Source of the DNA: Catellatospora sichuanensis
GTDB taxonomy: Bacteria > Actinomycetota > Actinomycetes > Mycobacteriales > Micromonosporaceae
Assembly: GCF_007483665.1 (NCBI RefSeq)
Contig: NZ_VIQO01000013.1
Coordinates: 292,238-356,237 of the forward strand
Direction of reading: 5' to 3'
DNA: 64,000 bases
Shown here: positions 52,821 through 61,263 of the stretch, piece after piece
Layout: each line of letters opens with the position of its first letter
How positions within the stretch are numbered: the stretch's first letter is position 1
The notes under the pieces: generated by a model
What the model was told of the DNA's origin: nothing
The model's input: the letters and a program-made list of their open reading frames with translations, nothing else
Databases searched by the model: none
Made by a program: the position numbers and the translations under genes

Positions 52821-54721
52821 ACCTCGATCTTGATCATGCGGGACAGCCAGAATCCGCCGGTCAGCAGCAGCAGAACCCCGACCGACAGCATCACGATGCC
52901 GCGCATGTCGGTGTAGAGCGGCCGGACGTACTCGCCCCGGGAGAAGAACATGAACGCGCCGACGCCGATCGGCAGCGCGAGCAGCACCCAGGCGCTGAGC
53001 CGGCCCTCGGCCGACAGGGAACTCACCTCGCGGTGCAGCGTCTCCCGCTCCCGCATCATCTCCACCGTGGTGGACAGCACCTCGGCCAGGTTGCCGCCGA
53101 TGTCGCGCTGCACCCGGACGGCGACCACCGCCCAGGCCAGGTCCTTGCTGCGCATACGCGTGGCCACCCGGTCGAGCGCGTCCTCGATGTCGACCCCGAG
53201 GCGCGCCTCGCCCAGCGCCCGGCCGAACTCCGACGCGATCGGGTCTGACAGCTCGCGGGCCATCGCGTCGATGGCCTGGGTCAGCGAGAAGCCGGACCGC
53301 AGCGAGCCGACCACCAGCTGGAGCGCCTCGGGCAGCATCTCCCGGAAGGCGGTGACCCGCTTCGCGGCACGGTTGCGGTGGTAGAGCGAGGTGACCAGCC
53401 AACCCACCAGCGGGCCGAGCACCAGCCCGGCCAGCGGCGCCAGTACCAATCCGATCCACAGCCCGGCCACCAGGCCGGCGAGCGCGCGCACCAGCAGCCA
53501 CTCGTGCGGCCGCAGGCGCATGCCCGCCCGGTCGAGCTGCGTCGCGAACCGGCCCTCGACGTTCGCAGACTTCATCACCTGCTCCGACAGGGCCAGCGCG
53601 GCTGCGGTGACCTGGCTGGACCCATCGGCGGAAGCGGAGGCACGCCGCGGGGCGACGACGAACTGGTTCACCTGGGACAGGCGCTGGCGCCGGTCCGACG
53701 CGGCGAACATCGGCCCGACCACCAGCAGGGCCGCGCCCAGCAGGCCGGCGAAGACGAGACCCGCGATCACCAGCAGCCAGGTCAGGCCCGGCGCGCCGCC
53801 GGACTTGCCTTCCAGGGGTCCGGCCGCGCGCGTGTCCACGGCCAGGGCCACCGGCATCTCGGTGCTCACCCCGCCGGCCGTGACCGTGAGCCGCACCTGC
53901 TGCCCGGACAACTCGGCCGGCACGGTCACCTGGACCAGCAGCTGCGCCGAGAACGAGCCGGACGCCTCGGCGAAGGCCGCGCTGAGCGCGGTAGCGTCGG
54001 CCGCGGTGAACGCCTTGCCGCCGGTGGCGGTGGACAGCCCGGCCAGGATGCCCGCCGTGGTATCCGGGGTGGCGAACGCGATGGTGTCGACGGCGACCGC
54101 GCCGGCCGACTGCCGGGCCGCCGCCAGTGTGGCCGCCGAGGCCGTGTCGGCGCCGTCCGAGAGCGCGACGATGCGCCGCTGCCCCCACTCGCCCTTGCTC
54201 AGCTGGCCCGCAGCCAGGCGTACGCCGTCGTAGAGGGCCGTCTCGCCCTTGGCCGCCAGGGCGTCGATCGCGCGGCCCGCGGCCGCGCGGTCCTTCGTCG
54301 GCGGGAGCACCACGGTCGCCGGTGCGCCCGCGGTGACCAGGCCGATCTCGACGTCGCCGGGGAGCAGGTCCAGGTAACGCCGCGCGGCGGCCCGGGCAGC
54401 CTGGATCGGAGCGCCCGCCATGGAGCCGGACGTGTCCAGCACCAGTGTCACGCCGCGCCGCGCCGCGGCGTTCGCCGCCGACGCGACCTGCTTCGAGGTC
54501 GTCTCGAGGCTGCGGTCGCCGGCCTTGACGGCGACCGTGTCCAGCGCGGTCCCGGCCGGCAGGTCCTGTGCCGACAGGTAGAACTCCAGCAGCCCGGCCT
54601 GCTGGCGCTGGCCGGAGATGCTCAGCGCGGGATCTGCCGCCGCGGCGGGCGCGGCGGCCAGCCCGACGACCATCGCGAAGACGGCTGCGGGCAGTGCCGC
54701 GAGCCCGAGACGGCGCTTCAC
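52817..54721 (-). CDS. tadB: TadB platform protein with fused secreted von Willebrand A domain
   Basis: 634-residue fusion. It has a signal peptide (1-30, LPAAVFAMVVGLAAAPAAAA) and an extracytoplasmic VWA domain (about 88-265) with the MIDAS motif LVLDTSGSMAG (D96, S98, S100) and ALSDGADT. A membrane helix (LTWLLVIAGLVFAGLLGAALLVVG, about 318-342) leads to a TadB/T2SF part with AFREMLPEALQLVVGSLRSGFSLTQAIDAMARE, RVQRDIGGNLAEVL and C-terminal helices. TadB alone is about 300 residues, so the VWA half is an addition. It could bind pilin or the cell wall outside while the T2SF part works with TadA inside. ATGA overlap with tadA. Confidence 0.92.
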   Translation of the reverse strand: MKRRLGLAALPAAVFAMVVGLAAAPAAAADPALSISGQRQQAGLLEFYLSAQDLPAGTALDTVAVKAGDRSLETTSKQVASAANAAARRGVTLVLDTSGSMAGAPIQAARAAARRYLDLLPGDVEIGLVTAGAPATVVLPPTKDRAAAGRAIDALAAKGETALYDGVRLAAGQLSKGEWGQRRIVALSDGADTASAATLAAARQSAGAVAVDTIAFATPDTTAGILAGLSTATGGKAFTAADATALSAAFAEASGSFSAQLLVQVTVPAELSGQQVRLTVTAGGVSTEMPVALAVDTRAAGPLEGKSGGAPGLTWLLVIAGLVFAGLLGAALLVVGPMFAASDRRQRLSQVNQFVVAPRRASASADGSSQVTAAALALSEQVMKSANVEGRFATQLDRAGMRLRPHEWLLVRALAGLVAGLWIGLVLAPLAGLVLGPLVGWLVTSLYHRNRAAKRVTAFREMLPEALQLVVGSLRSGFSLTQAIDAMARELSDPIASEFGRALGEARLGVDIEDALDRVATRMRSKDLAWAVVAVRVQRDIGGNLAEVLSTTVEMMRERETLHREVSSLSAEGRLSAWVLLALPIGVGAFMFFSRGEYVRPLYTDMRGIVMLSVGVLLLLTGGFWLSRMIKIEV

Positions 54722-56166
54722 TGGCCCCTCCCGAAGAGTTCGGGCGCGATGGTGATGTTGTGGTCGGCGAGCTGGTCCACGAACCTCGGCCGCAGCCCGG
54801 TGCTGATCAGCGCGCCCTGGTGGCGGCCGTACTGGTCCTGGCCGGCGCGGTGGTCGAAGGTGAACAGGTCCTGCATGGTGATGACGTCACCCTCCATGCC
54901 GGTGACCTCGGTGATGTGGGTGATGCGGCGGGTGCCGTCGCGGAGCCGGGCAAGCTGCACGACCACGTCGACGGCGCTGGCGATCTGTTCGCGGATCGCC
55001 CGCACCGGCAGGTCCATGCCCGCCATCAGCACCATGGTCTCCAGCCGGGCCAGCGAATCGCGGGGCGCGTTCGCGTGCACGGTGGTCAGCGAGCCGTCGT
55101 GGCCGGTGTTCATCGCCTGCAGCATGTCGAGCGCGGCGCCGTCGCGGACTTCGCCGACGACGATGCGGTCGGGCCGCATGCGCAGCGCGTTGCGGACCAG
55201 GTCGCGGATGGTGACCTCGCCCCGGCCCTCGATGTTCGGCGGCCGGTACTCCATCCGCAGCACGTGCTCCTGGGCCAGGCGCAGCTCGGCGGAGTCCTCG
55301 ATGGTGATGATGCGCTCGTCGGCCGGCAGGAACGATGAGATCACGTTGAGCAGGGTGGTCTTGCCGGTGCCGGTGCCGCCCGAGATCAGGATGTCGAGCC
55401 GGCCCTGCACGCAGGCGCGCAGCAGGTCGGCGACGCGCTGGCTCATGGTGCCGAAGCTGACCAGGTCCTCGACGGTGTACGGGTCGGCGGCGAACTTGCG
55501 TACCGTCAGCGCGGCGCCGTCCAGCGCGATCGGGGGCACCACGGCGTTGACCCGGCTGCCGTCGGGCAGTCGCGCGTCGACCATGGGCGAGGATTCGTCG
55601 ACGCGCCGGCCGACCCGGGACACGATCTTGTCGATCACCCGCCGCAGGTGCGCTTCGTCCATGAACGCCGCGTCCACCGGGTGGATGTGGCCGAACCGCT
55701 CGACGTAGATGCGGTCCCAGGCGTTCACCATGATCTCGGTGATCTCCGGGTCGCGCAGCATCGGCTCGATCGGCCCGTGCCCCAGGATCTCGTCGAGGAT
55801 CTGCCGGTATGCCGTCGCGCGGTCGCCGGCGGTGAGGTTGGCCTCCTCCTTCGACAGCACCTCGGGCAGGGCGTCGCGGACCCGCCGCTCCAGCTCCGCG
55901 TCGTCGGAGACGGTGTCGTAGAGCTGCGGCCCGAGCAGGTCCAGCAACGCCTGGTGGGCGCGCTTGCGTACGGCCGCCAGCGGGTCGTACGCCCGCCGCG
56001 TGTTGCGGCGGCCGAACTGCATGGCGCTGACCGGCATGGCCGACACGGGCGCGGCGTGCGCGGCCGAGGCGCCGGAGGCCTCGTTCACGCTTGCGAGCCG
56101 CTCGCTGAGCACGCCGCCGCTGACGGCCGGGGTGGTGCGCTGTCCGAGACGATCCTGCAGGGACAT
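54718..56166 (-). CDS. tadA: Tad pilus ATPase TadA/CpaF
   Basis: 482-residue hexameric secretion ATPase of the TadA/CpaF type that powers Flp pilus assembly. N-terminal domain: YRQILDEILGHGPIEPMLRDPEITEIMVNAWDRIYVERFG. Catalytic motifs: Walker A SGGTGTGKTTLLN, Asp box IITIEDSAELRL, Walker B DRIVVGEVRDGAALDMLQAMNTGHDGSLTTVHAN. ATG at 56166 (MSLQDRLGQR) lies 4 nt after the tadZ stop. Its stop overlaps tadB. Complete and apparently functional. Confidence 0.96.
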   Translation of the reverse strand: MSLQDRLGQRTTPAVSGGVLSERLASVNEASGASAAHAAPVSAMPVSAMQFGRRNTRRAYDPLAAVRKRAHQALLDLLGPQLYDTVSDDAELERRVRDALPEVLSKEEANLTAGDRATAYRQILDEILGHGPIEPMLRDPEITEIMVNAWDRIYVERFGHIHPVDAAFMDEAHLRRVIDKIVSRVGRRVDESSPMVDARLPDGSRVNAVVPPIALDGAALTVRKFAADPYTVEDLVSFGTMSQRVADLLRACVQGRLDILISGGTGTGKTTLLNVISSFLPADERIITIEDSAELRLAQEHVLRMEYRPPNIEGRGEVTIRDLVRNALRMRPDRIVVGEVRDGAALDMLQAMNTGHDGSLTTVHANAPRDSLARLETMVLMAGMDLPVRAIREQIASAVDVVVQLARLRDGTRRITHITEVTGMEGDVITMQDLFTFDHRAGQDQYGRHQGALISTGLRPRFVDQLADHNITIAPELFGRGQ

Positions 56167-56170
56167 CAGG

Positions 56171-57433
56171 TCAGCCCTTCTTCCGTGCGAACATCCCGCG
56201 CTTGGCGGGTGCGGCGGTGCCGAGGAATCGCTTGACGGCCAGCTCGCGGATGGCCGCGCTGACCGGATGCTGCGGCTGGGCGGCGGCCAGCGGCACGCCC
56301 CGGTTGGCCGACAGGGGCACGTCACGGCTGCTGGGAATGAACCCGGCGATCGGCACCCGGATCACCTTCTCGACCTCGGTCATGGTGATGCCGACCTTGG
56401 AGTCGGCCCGGTTCAGCACGACGGTGCGGGCCTCGCGGCGGTAGTCGAGCAGCTCGAACATGTCGAGGGTGACCCGCAGGTTCTTCAGCGAGGGCAGCTC
56501 CGGCGTGGCGACCAGCACGTAGTGGTGCGTGGCGTCGAGCGCGGCCAGCATCTGCTCGGTGAACGCGCTGGCCGTGTCGATGACCACGAAGTCGTACATC
56601 TCGCGGGCCAGGTGGATGATCTCCGTGATGAGGTCGCGGGTGACCTCCTCGGCGATCGCCGGCTGCACCGGCGCCAGCAGCACGTCCAACGCCGTGCCGC
56701 CGCCGTGCTCGTAACGGGTGAGCAGGGTGCGCAGCCCGGTCTCGTCGATCCGGTCGGCGACCGGGATCGCGTCGGCGATGGTCCGCTGCGGCGACAGCTG
56801 CATCATGATGGCCACGTCGCCGAAGGCGAGGTCCAGGTCGATCAGGCATACCCGGCGGGATCCCGTGGCCTTGGTGCCCTGCGCCAGGGTGATCGCCAGG
56901 TTGGTGGCGACGGTGCTCTTGCCGCACCCGCCCTTCGCCGCGAACACCGTGATCACCTGACTTTCGGCCGGTTCGCCTGGCGTCGCCGGACCGGCGTGCG
57001 GCACGGGCTGGCTCGGCTGGGCGGGCGGCGCGGCCTGGCTCGGCTGGGCGGGCACCGCGGCGCGGCCGGTGGGCCGGCTGACCAGCTGCCCGGACAGCTT
57101 CCGCGACCGGGCGGCCGCGGCCAGCACCGCTGCGTGATCCGACGAGTCGACCACTTCTCGCACACCTGCTTTCAAGGCATCGGCCATCGTGCTGACGTCT
57201 ACCGAGGTCCGCAGCAGGACCACCCCGAGCTCGGGACGGCGCAGCCGGCACAGGTCGGCGAAGGCGAGCGCCTCCGCCAGCGGCGCGTTCGGCCCGAACA
57301 GCACCAGCTGTTCGGCGCCGTCCGCGTTGATCAGCTCCACCAGGTCCGCCGCGGTCGGCGCCACCATCGCCTCGCCCAGCAGGAGTGTGAGCTGCTGGGC
57401 GAGGCTGCGCTCGCGCTCGTAGATGATCGTCAT
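56171..57433 (-). CDS. tadZ: Tad pilus localisation protein TadZ/CpaE
   Basis: 420-residue MinD/ParA-like ATPase that places the Tad machine, often at the pole. The N-terminal atypical receiver-like domain (1-120; MTIIYERERSLAQQLTLLLGEAMVA, LRTSVDVSTMADALKAGVREVVD) is followed by a Pro/Gln-rich linker and the ATPase domain with deviant Walker A FAAKGGCGKSTVATNLA, CLIDLDLAFGDVAIM and VVIDTASAFTEQMLAALDATHHYVLVATPELPSLKNLR. The receiver-like domain lacks an obvious phosphoacceptor Asp. It follows cpaB by 8 nt. Confidence 0.93.
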   Translation of the reverse strand: MTIIYERERSLAQQLTLLLGEAMVAPTAADLVELINADGAEQLVLFGPNAPLAEALAFADLCRLRRPELGVVLLRTSVDVSTMADALKAGVREVVDSSDHAAVLAAAARSRKLSGQLVSRPTGRAAVPAQPSQAAPPAQPSQPVPHAGPATPGEPAESQVITVFAAKGGCGKSTVATNLAITLAQGTKATGSRRVCLIDLDLAFGDVAIMMQLSPQRTIADAIPVADRIDETGLRTLLTRYEHGGGTALDVLLAPVQPAIAEEVTRDLITEIIHLAREMYDFVVIDTASAFTEQMLAALDATHHYVLVATPELPSLKNLRVTLDMFELLDYRREARTVVLNRADSKVGITMTEVEKVIRVPIAGFIPSSRDVPLSANRGVPLAAAQPQHPVSAAIRELAVKRFLGTAAPAKRGMFARKKG

Positions 57434-57441
57434 CAGTGCCC

Positions 57442-58209
57442 TCAGCGCAGGATGTTGCGGTTGTCCACGGCCGTGCCGGGCGCCGTGCGGGTCTCCGAGG
57501 AGTCGGTCAGCAGCGCCAGGTAGAGCTCCGCGATGCGGACCGAGTGGATCAGCTTCTCGGCCTGCTCCTGGGTCACCGCGACGGTGACCAGCAGGGTGAC
57601 CTTGCCGGTCTCCGACACGCCGTCGTTGGTCTGCGCGGAGGTGACGCCGTCCTGCCCGTACGCGCCGACCGCCAGCACCTCGACCCGGGGCAGCAGCAGC
57701 TTGGTGCCCTTGTTCTTCTCGCCGGTGGCCTTCTTGTAGGCCTCGTCGAGCAGTGCGTACGTGCTGAAGACGGCGATCTGCGAGCCCGGCCGGACGAAAC
57801 CGCCGACCTCCTCCTCGACCGCCAGCTTGAGGCTGACGGCCATCATCTTCTCCGGCACGGCGATGCCGCCGGACAGTTTGGTCGGCGCGCCGAACATGCC
57901 CTTGAGCAGCAGCTGCCGGGGCTGGATGTCGTGCGTCAGCACCAGCTCGTCGAGCTCGGCGTTGAGGGTGGTCAGGCTGTCGGGCGGCAGCGCGCCGGCC
58001 GGCATCACGACCTCCTCCAGCAGCTCGCGGGTCTTGATGGACGCGCCGCTGGTGCCCGCGGCGATGCGCTCCTTGGCGACCAGCACCGTCACCGCGGTCT
58101 GGCCCTCCGCCACCGAGCTGCGGGTCTTGCTGACGTAGAGGAGCACCGCGCCTGTGCCGATGACGGCCAGGACGATGGCGAGCACCACACCGAGAATGCG
58201 CCGGGTCAT
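57442..58209 (-). CDS. cpaB: Flp pilus assembly protein CpaB/RcpC (SAF domain)
   Basis: 255-residue membrane-anchored pilus assembly protein. An N-terminal helix (ILGVVLAIVLAVIGTGAVLLYV) is followed by a SAF/beta-clip domain (VTVLVAKERIAAGTSGASIKTRELLEEVVMPAGALP...LVLTHDIQPRQLLLKGMF) and the RcpC region (MMAVSLKLAVEEEVGGFVRPGSQIAVF, KVTLLVTVAVTQEQAEKLIHSVRIAELYLAL). It may bind carbohydrate in the wall. ATG at 58209 has AAGGA upstream. Confidence 0.92.
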   Translation of the reverse strand: MTRRILGVVLAIVLAVIGTGAVLLYVSKTRSSVAEGQTAVTVLVAKERIAAGTSGASIKTRELLEEVVMPAGALPPDSLTTLNAELDELVLTHDIQPRQLLLKGMFGAPTKLSGGIAVPEKMMAVSLKLAVEEEVGGFVRPGSQIAVFSTYALLDEAYKKATGEKNKGTKLLLPRVEVLAVGAYGQDGVTSAQTNDGVSETGKVTLLVTVAVTQEQAEKLIHSVRIAELYLALLTDSSETRTAPGTAVDNRNILR

Positions 58210-58226
58210 AGAGAGGTCCTTCGAGT

Positions 58227-59414
58227 TCAGCCGATGGTCTTGATGACGGTCGCCCCGTAGCTCGGTGTCGAACCGAACTCGCCGGTCCACGGCACGAGAG
58301 CGTTGGTGAAGTAACCGAAGATGCACTGGTCGCCGGGATTGCACATCGTGTCGGGGTCGCGGCCGGTAAGCGTGGAGGTGGCATCGTGCATGCCGCCCGG
58401 CATGTTCGCCCAGCCGGTCAGGATGAACGCGGCGAAGCCGTTGAGCTGGTACGTGCCGCCACTGCCGGTGCCGATGGGGCTCGGGTCGTAGATCGGCACG
58501 GCGAGCGGCGTGCGGTTCGTGCGCGCGTCCCGCATGACCGTCTCGCAGGCGTGCGGCACGTCTGCGCCGGGATCGACCTCGTAGGTGCCCGCGGCGGTGA
58601 GCCGGGTGACGCAGGACGAGCGGCTGGGCGTGTCGGTCCAGCCGAACCCGCCGGGCAGGTCGCCGCCGGACGGCGTCCTGGTGCACGGCGCAACCGGGCC
58701 ACCACCGCCGGGGCCTCCACCGTGGCCGGGGCCGCCTCCGCCGGGGCCTCCACCGCGGCCGGGCTCCTTCGTCTTCAGCACCCTCTCGAAGGAGTTGTTC
58801 GGCACCGCGGGCGGCGGGGGAGCGTAGCCACCGCTGGTCGCGGCGGTCCACTCGGTCAGGCAGAAGGTCAGGGCCAGGCCAGTGGCCGGGCTACCCCACC
58901 CGACCCGGGCGCAGGCGCCGACGGTCGAGCCGGAGTACCCGCCGGCGAGGGTCTGCGCGAAGGCCGCCGGCAGGATGGAGCTGCCGTCCGCCAGCTCGGT
59001 CCTCGTGCGCACCTCGACGTACCTGGCGTTGGCCGGGGGCGAGCCGATGCAGTCGGACAGGTTGCCTGAACCCGCCCCGGTGCACGAGGGCAGCCGGGCG
59101 TCGTTGCCGCAGACGAACCGGACCGCACTCGCGTTGTCCTTGGCGTTGCCGTCGGCGTACAGCGGCGCCGTTCCGGCGGCGGCCCGGCACTGCGCGTCGC
59201 GGGCCGGAATGCCCCCCATCGCGCAGTCGAGCCCCACGGCCATGGCGGCCGCGTCCGCGCCGGACTGCAGTTCCTCGCGCTCGATGTAGAGCCGTCCGAC
59301 GTCGACCACCAGGGCGCTCATGCCCAGCAGCACGCCGCCGGCGAGCAGGATGGCCACGATGGTGGCCGCCGCGCCGCGGTCACGCCGCGCACGGGCGATG
59401 GTCAGGAGCGGCAT
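58227..59414 (-). CDS. TadG-like pilus-associated protein with Gly-rich insert
   Basis: 395-residue protein with an N-terminal TadE/TadG-type helix (RRDRGAAATIVAILLAGGVLLGMSALVVDVGRLYIEREELQSGADAAAMA), the usual signature of putative TadG/Flp pilus-associated proteins. The extracytoplasmic part is Cys-rich (at least ten Cys: DCAMGG, QCRAAAG, FVCGND, DCIGSP and others) and interrupted by a Gly-rich segment (GRGGGPGGGGPGHGGGPGG). Unlike TadE it lacks Glu at +5, so it is perhaps not processed by the prepilin peptidase. It overlaps tadE by 13 bp. Confidence 0.82.
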   Translation of the reverse strand: MPLLTIARARRDRGAAATIVAILLAGGVLLGMSALVVDVGRLYIEREELQSGADAAAMAVGLDCAMGGIPARDAQCRAAAGTAPLYADGNAKDNASAVRFVCGNDARLPSCTGAGSGNLSDCIGSPPANARYVEVRTRTELADGSSILPAAFAQTLAGGYSGSTVGACARVGWGSPATGLALTFCLTEWTAATSGGYAPPPPAVPNNSFERVLKTKEPGRGGGPGGGGPGHGGGPGGGGPVAPCTRTPSGGDLPGGFGWTDTPSRSSCVTRLTAAGTYEVDPGADVPHACETVMRDARTNRTPLAVPIYDPSPIGTGSGGTYQLNGFAAFILTGWANMPGGMHDATSTLTGRDPDTMCNPGDQCIFGYFTNALVPWTGEFGSTPSYGATVIKTIG

Positions 59415-59806
59415 GGCATGACTCCCGTCGCCGAAAGGGTGAAGTCGCCCGGGCCCGTGCCGCCGATGAGTCCGGCGATCGCCGCGAACGGGGTGACGAA
59501 CTCGAAGTCGTGCTCCACCCGGACCGTGGCATCCGTGCCGGGTAGCGCGTTGAGGCACGGCTGGTGGCCGCCGGACACGGTCACGGACACCGGCGTGCTG
59601 CCGAGCACCGTGGCCACGCGCGAGGTCGCGCCGCTGTGGGTGTTCAGGATCGTCGCGGCCCGCGCGCCTTCCCGAGCTGCCTCAGTGAGCTTGATCTGGG
59701 TGTTCAGCATCCGTCCGAAGTCGATGATGCCGAAGACGAGCAGCAGCAGGATCGGCAGGATGAGGGCCATCTCCACCGCCGCCGCGCCGCGGTCGCGCTT
59801 TGCCAT
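59402..59806 (-). CDS. tadE: TadE-like pseudopilin
   Basis: 134-residue minor pilin. It begins MAKRDRGAAAVEMALILPILLLLVFGIIDFGRMLN, with a prepilin peptidase site after Gly7 and Glu at +5, then a hydrophobic helix. A small domain follows with two Cys (QPCLNAL and MPCRS) that could form a disulfide. ATG at 59806 has GAGGGA upstream. It lies just downstream of the flp hairpin. Confidence 0.92.
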   Translation of the reverse strand: MAKRDRGAAAVEMALILPILLLLVFGIIDFGRMLNTQIKLTEAAREGARAATILNTHSGATSRVATVLGSTPVSVTVSGGHQPCLNALPGTDATVRVEHDFEFVTPFAAIAGLIGGTGPGDFTLSATGVMPCRS

Positions 59807-59833
59807 CGGTTCCCTCGCACCTTCTACGAGATG

Positions 59834-59865
59834 GAGCCGGGCCCGGCCGGTGCCGGGCCCGGCTC
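59834..59865 (-). terminator. Perfect hairpin between flp and tadE
   Basis: 14-bp stem GAGCCGGGCCCGGC / GCCGGGCCCGGCTC with a CGGT loop, 9 nt after the flp stop and 28 nt before tadE. It is probably a partial terminator or RNA-end stabiliser that lets the major pilin be made in excess over the assembly proteins. Confidence 0.7.
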
Positions 59866-59873
59866 TGCGACCA

Positions 59874-60047
59874 CTACAGCTCGTCGAGGACGGTCTGGAA
59901 GGCGGCATCGATCTCGGTACCCAGGAGGCCGACGGTGACGACGATGACCGCGGCGATCAGGGCGACGATGAGGCCGTACTCGACGGCGGTGGCGCCACGG
60001 TCACGGTTCGCCCAGGCGGCCTGGGCCTTGGTGATGAGCTTGAGCAT
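59874..60047 (-). CDS. flp: Flp-type major pilin
   Basis: 57-residue prepilin (MLKLITKAQAAWANRDRGATAVEYGLIVAL, then a hydrophobic helix and the short tail TVLDEL). The class III signal is exact: cleavage after Gly18, Glu at +5 and Tyr at +6 (GATAVEYG). The mature pilin is about 39 residues. It is the first gene of the pilus operon, followed by a strong hairpin. ATG at 60047; an upstream in-frame ATG at 60068 is possible. Confidence 0.95.
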   Translation of the reverse strand: MLKLITKAQAAWANRDRGATAVEYGLIVALIAAVIVVTVGLLGTEIDAAFQTVLDEL

Positions 60048-60447
60048 GTGCGGAAGCACCCCCAGCAACGGCCGAACCGCAACTTGGCGGCCGGTCCACG
60101 ACGGATGCCGGCCGTGTGGCCGACGAGTGGGAGCCTGCCCAGTGAGCTACGGGCCGTCACTCCGTTGTCACGGCATGGCCACGAAACGATCGAGACGGCC
60201 GCTACTGGCGATCAGTTGAACACTCAACGTGATCGTGGAATGGGGCATCCTCCGAACGGCGTCATACCCCGGTGACAGGGGTCGGATGATCGGCCGAGGC
60301 GATAGGGCTTCGAATGGCAGCGAATCGGGCGGCTGCGCCGCTGACCCGGCGACCGCACCGCACACCGCTTCTTTCCGCTGGTCAGCACAGTCGGGTTGCC
60401 GACACTGCGGGCCTTGGCTCATTCGTCCAGGTGAATGCGGTGACTGT
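60048..60447. other. Intergenic region upstream of the pilus operon (400 bp)
   Basis: Lies between flp and tadV, both transcribed leftward. No gene is evident. It holds the presumed flp promoter, which I could not place firmly, and the palindrome at 60210-60234. Base composition falls near 60170-60250, as at a promoter. Confidence 0.45.
60210..60234. promoter_or_regulatory. Operator-like palindrome upstream of flp
   Basis: CGATCA-GTTGA-ACAC-TCAAC-GTGATCG, an imperfect 12-bp inverted repeat with one bulged base, whose core GTTGA-ACAC-TCAAC is perfect (60215-60228). It lies about 165-185 bp before the flp ATG. The core resembles half of a HAIR site but the spacer is 4 instead of 7 nt. Confidence 0.45.
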
Positions 60448-61209
60448 TCAGGCTGCCGCGGGCCGCAGCAGTCCGATCGCCATGACGGCCAACAGGGCAG
60501 CGCCGAGCAGCGAAGGTCCCATCGGGAGCGAGCCGCGCCAGCTGATCCGGCGCGCCACCAGCAGCACCACCGCGACGACGCCGTTCAAAAGCAGCGCCAG
60601 CAGCCCGCCGAGCAGCACCGGCCCCCAGCCGTACCAGCCGAGCAGCAGACCCAGCACGCCGGCGACCTTGGCATCGCCGAGCCCGATCTGGCCCCCGGTC
60701 AGCAGCGCCATCAGGCCGAACCCGGCCAGCAGGGCGGCACCGCCGCCGAGGGCGCGACCGTACGCCGCCCAGCCTCCGCCGGTCGCGGCCGCGAGCGCCA
60801 GTAGTGCGGCAACGGCCAAAGCCAGCCGCCACACGATGGGGTCGGGCAGCCGCTGCACCGCGAGGTCGATGGCGGCCAGCAGGACGCCAACCACGCTCAG
60901 CAGGAGCGCGGCGACCAGTACCCAGCCCTGCCCGGCGAGGCTGGTCGCGGTCAGCCCGGCCGCGAGCGCCCCCACCGGCACGGTCCACCACGGGCTCGGC
61001 CCCTGGCGTACGCCGCAGTCGGCGCACCGCGCCGCGAACCGCCACCAGCCGGCCGGCCCGGCGGCGAACGGCTGCCCGCACCGCGTGCAGCCGGCCAGCG
61101 CGGGCTCTCCCCAGGCCACCGACAGCCGGTATGCCACCCGCGGCGTCAGCGCGCCGAAGAATGCACCCGCGGCTAGTGACAACATCGGGACGGAGGAATC
61201 GAGGGGCAT
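60448..61209 (-). CDS. tadV: A24 prepilin peptidase TadV
   Basis: 253-residue polytopic aspartyl protease that cleaves Flp and TadE prepilins. It retains a CTRCG...CADCG zinc-type cysteine pair (about 41-66) before the membrane part. The catalytic Asp residues are in LLAAIDLAVQRLPDPIV and IGLGDAKVAGVLG (the GxGD motif). Six to seven membrane helices. ATG at 61209 follows TACCGT by 7 nt and has no ribosome binding site, so it looks leaderless. It has its own promoter upstream of the flp operon. Confidence 0.93.
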   Translation of the reverse strand: MPLDSSVPMLSLAAGAFFGALTPRVAYRLSVAWGEPALAGCTRCGQPFAAGPAGWWRFAARCADCGVRQGPSPWWTVPVGALAAGLTATSLAGQGWVLVAALLLSVVGVLLAAIDLAVQRLPDPIVWRLALAVAALLALAAATGGGWAAYGRALGGGAALLAGFGLMALLTGGQIGLGDAKVAGVLGLLLGWYGWGPVLLGGLLALLLNGVVAVVLLVARRISWRGSLPMGPSLLGAALLAVMAIGLLRPAAA

Positions 61210-61216
61210 GGCGGGC

Positions 61217-61226
61217 ACGGTACCTT
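61217..61226. promoter_or_regulatory. Overlapping divergent -10 boxes for tadV and the membrane protein gene
   Basis: Minus strand TACCGT (61222-61217), 7 nt before the tadV ATG; plus strand TACCTT (61221-61226), about 38 nt before the TTG at 61264. The two boxes share two bases, so both promoters cannot be used at once. Confidence 0.5.
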
Positions 61227-61263
61227 GGCACGCACCCCGATCTCGTCCCCGCGGAGCCCTGCT

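Noticed and set aside
58690..58770. Gly-rich repeat in the TadG-like gene as a separate tandem repeat or insertion
   Set aside because: The repeat is short, in frame and degenerate; it is noted as part of the protein only.
60215..60228. Possible HAIR operator upstream of flp
   Set aside because: The arms resemble HAIR half-sites but the spacer is 4 nt instead of 7, so HspR binding is not expected.
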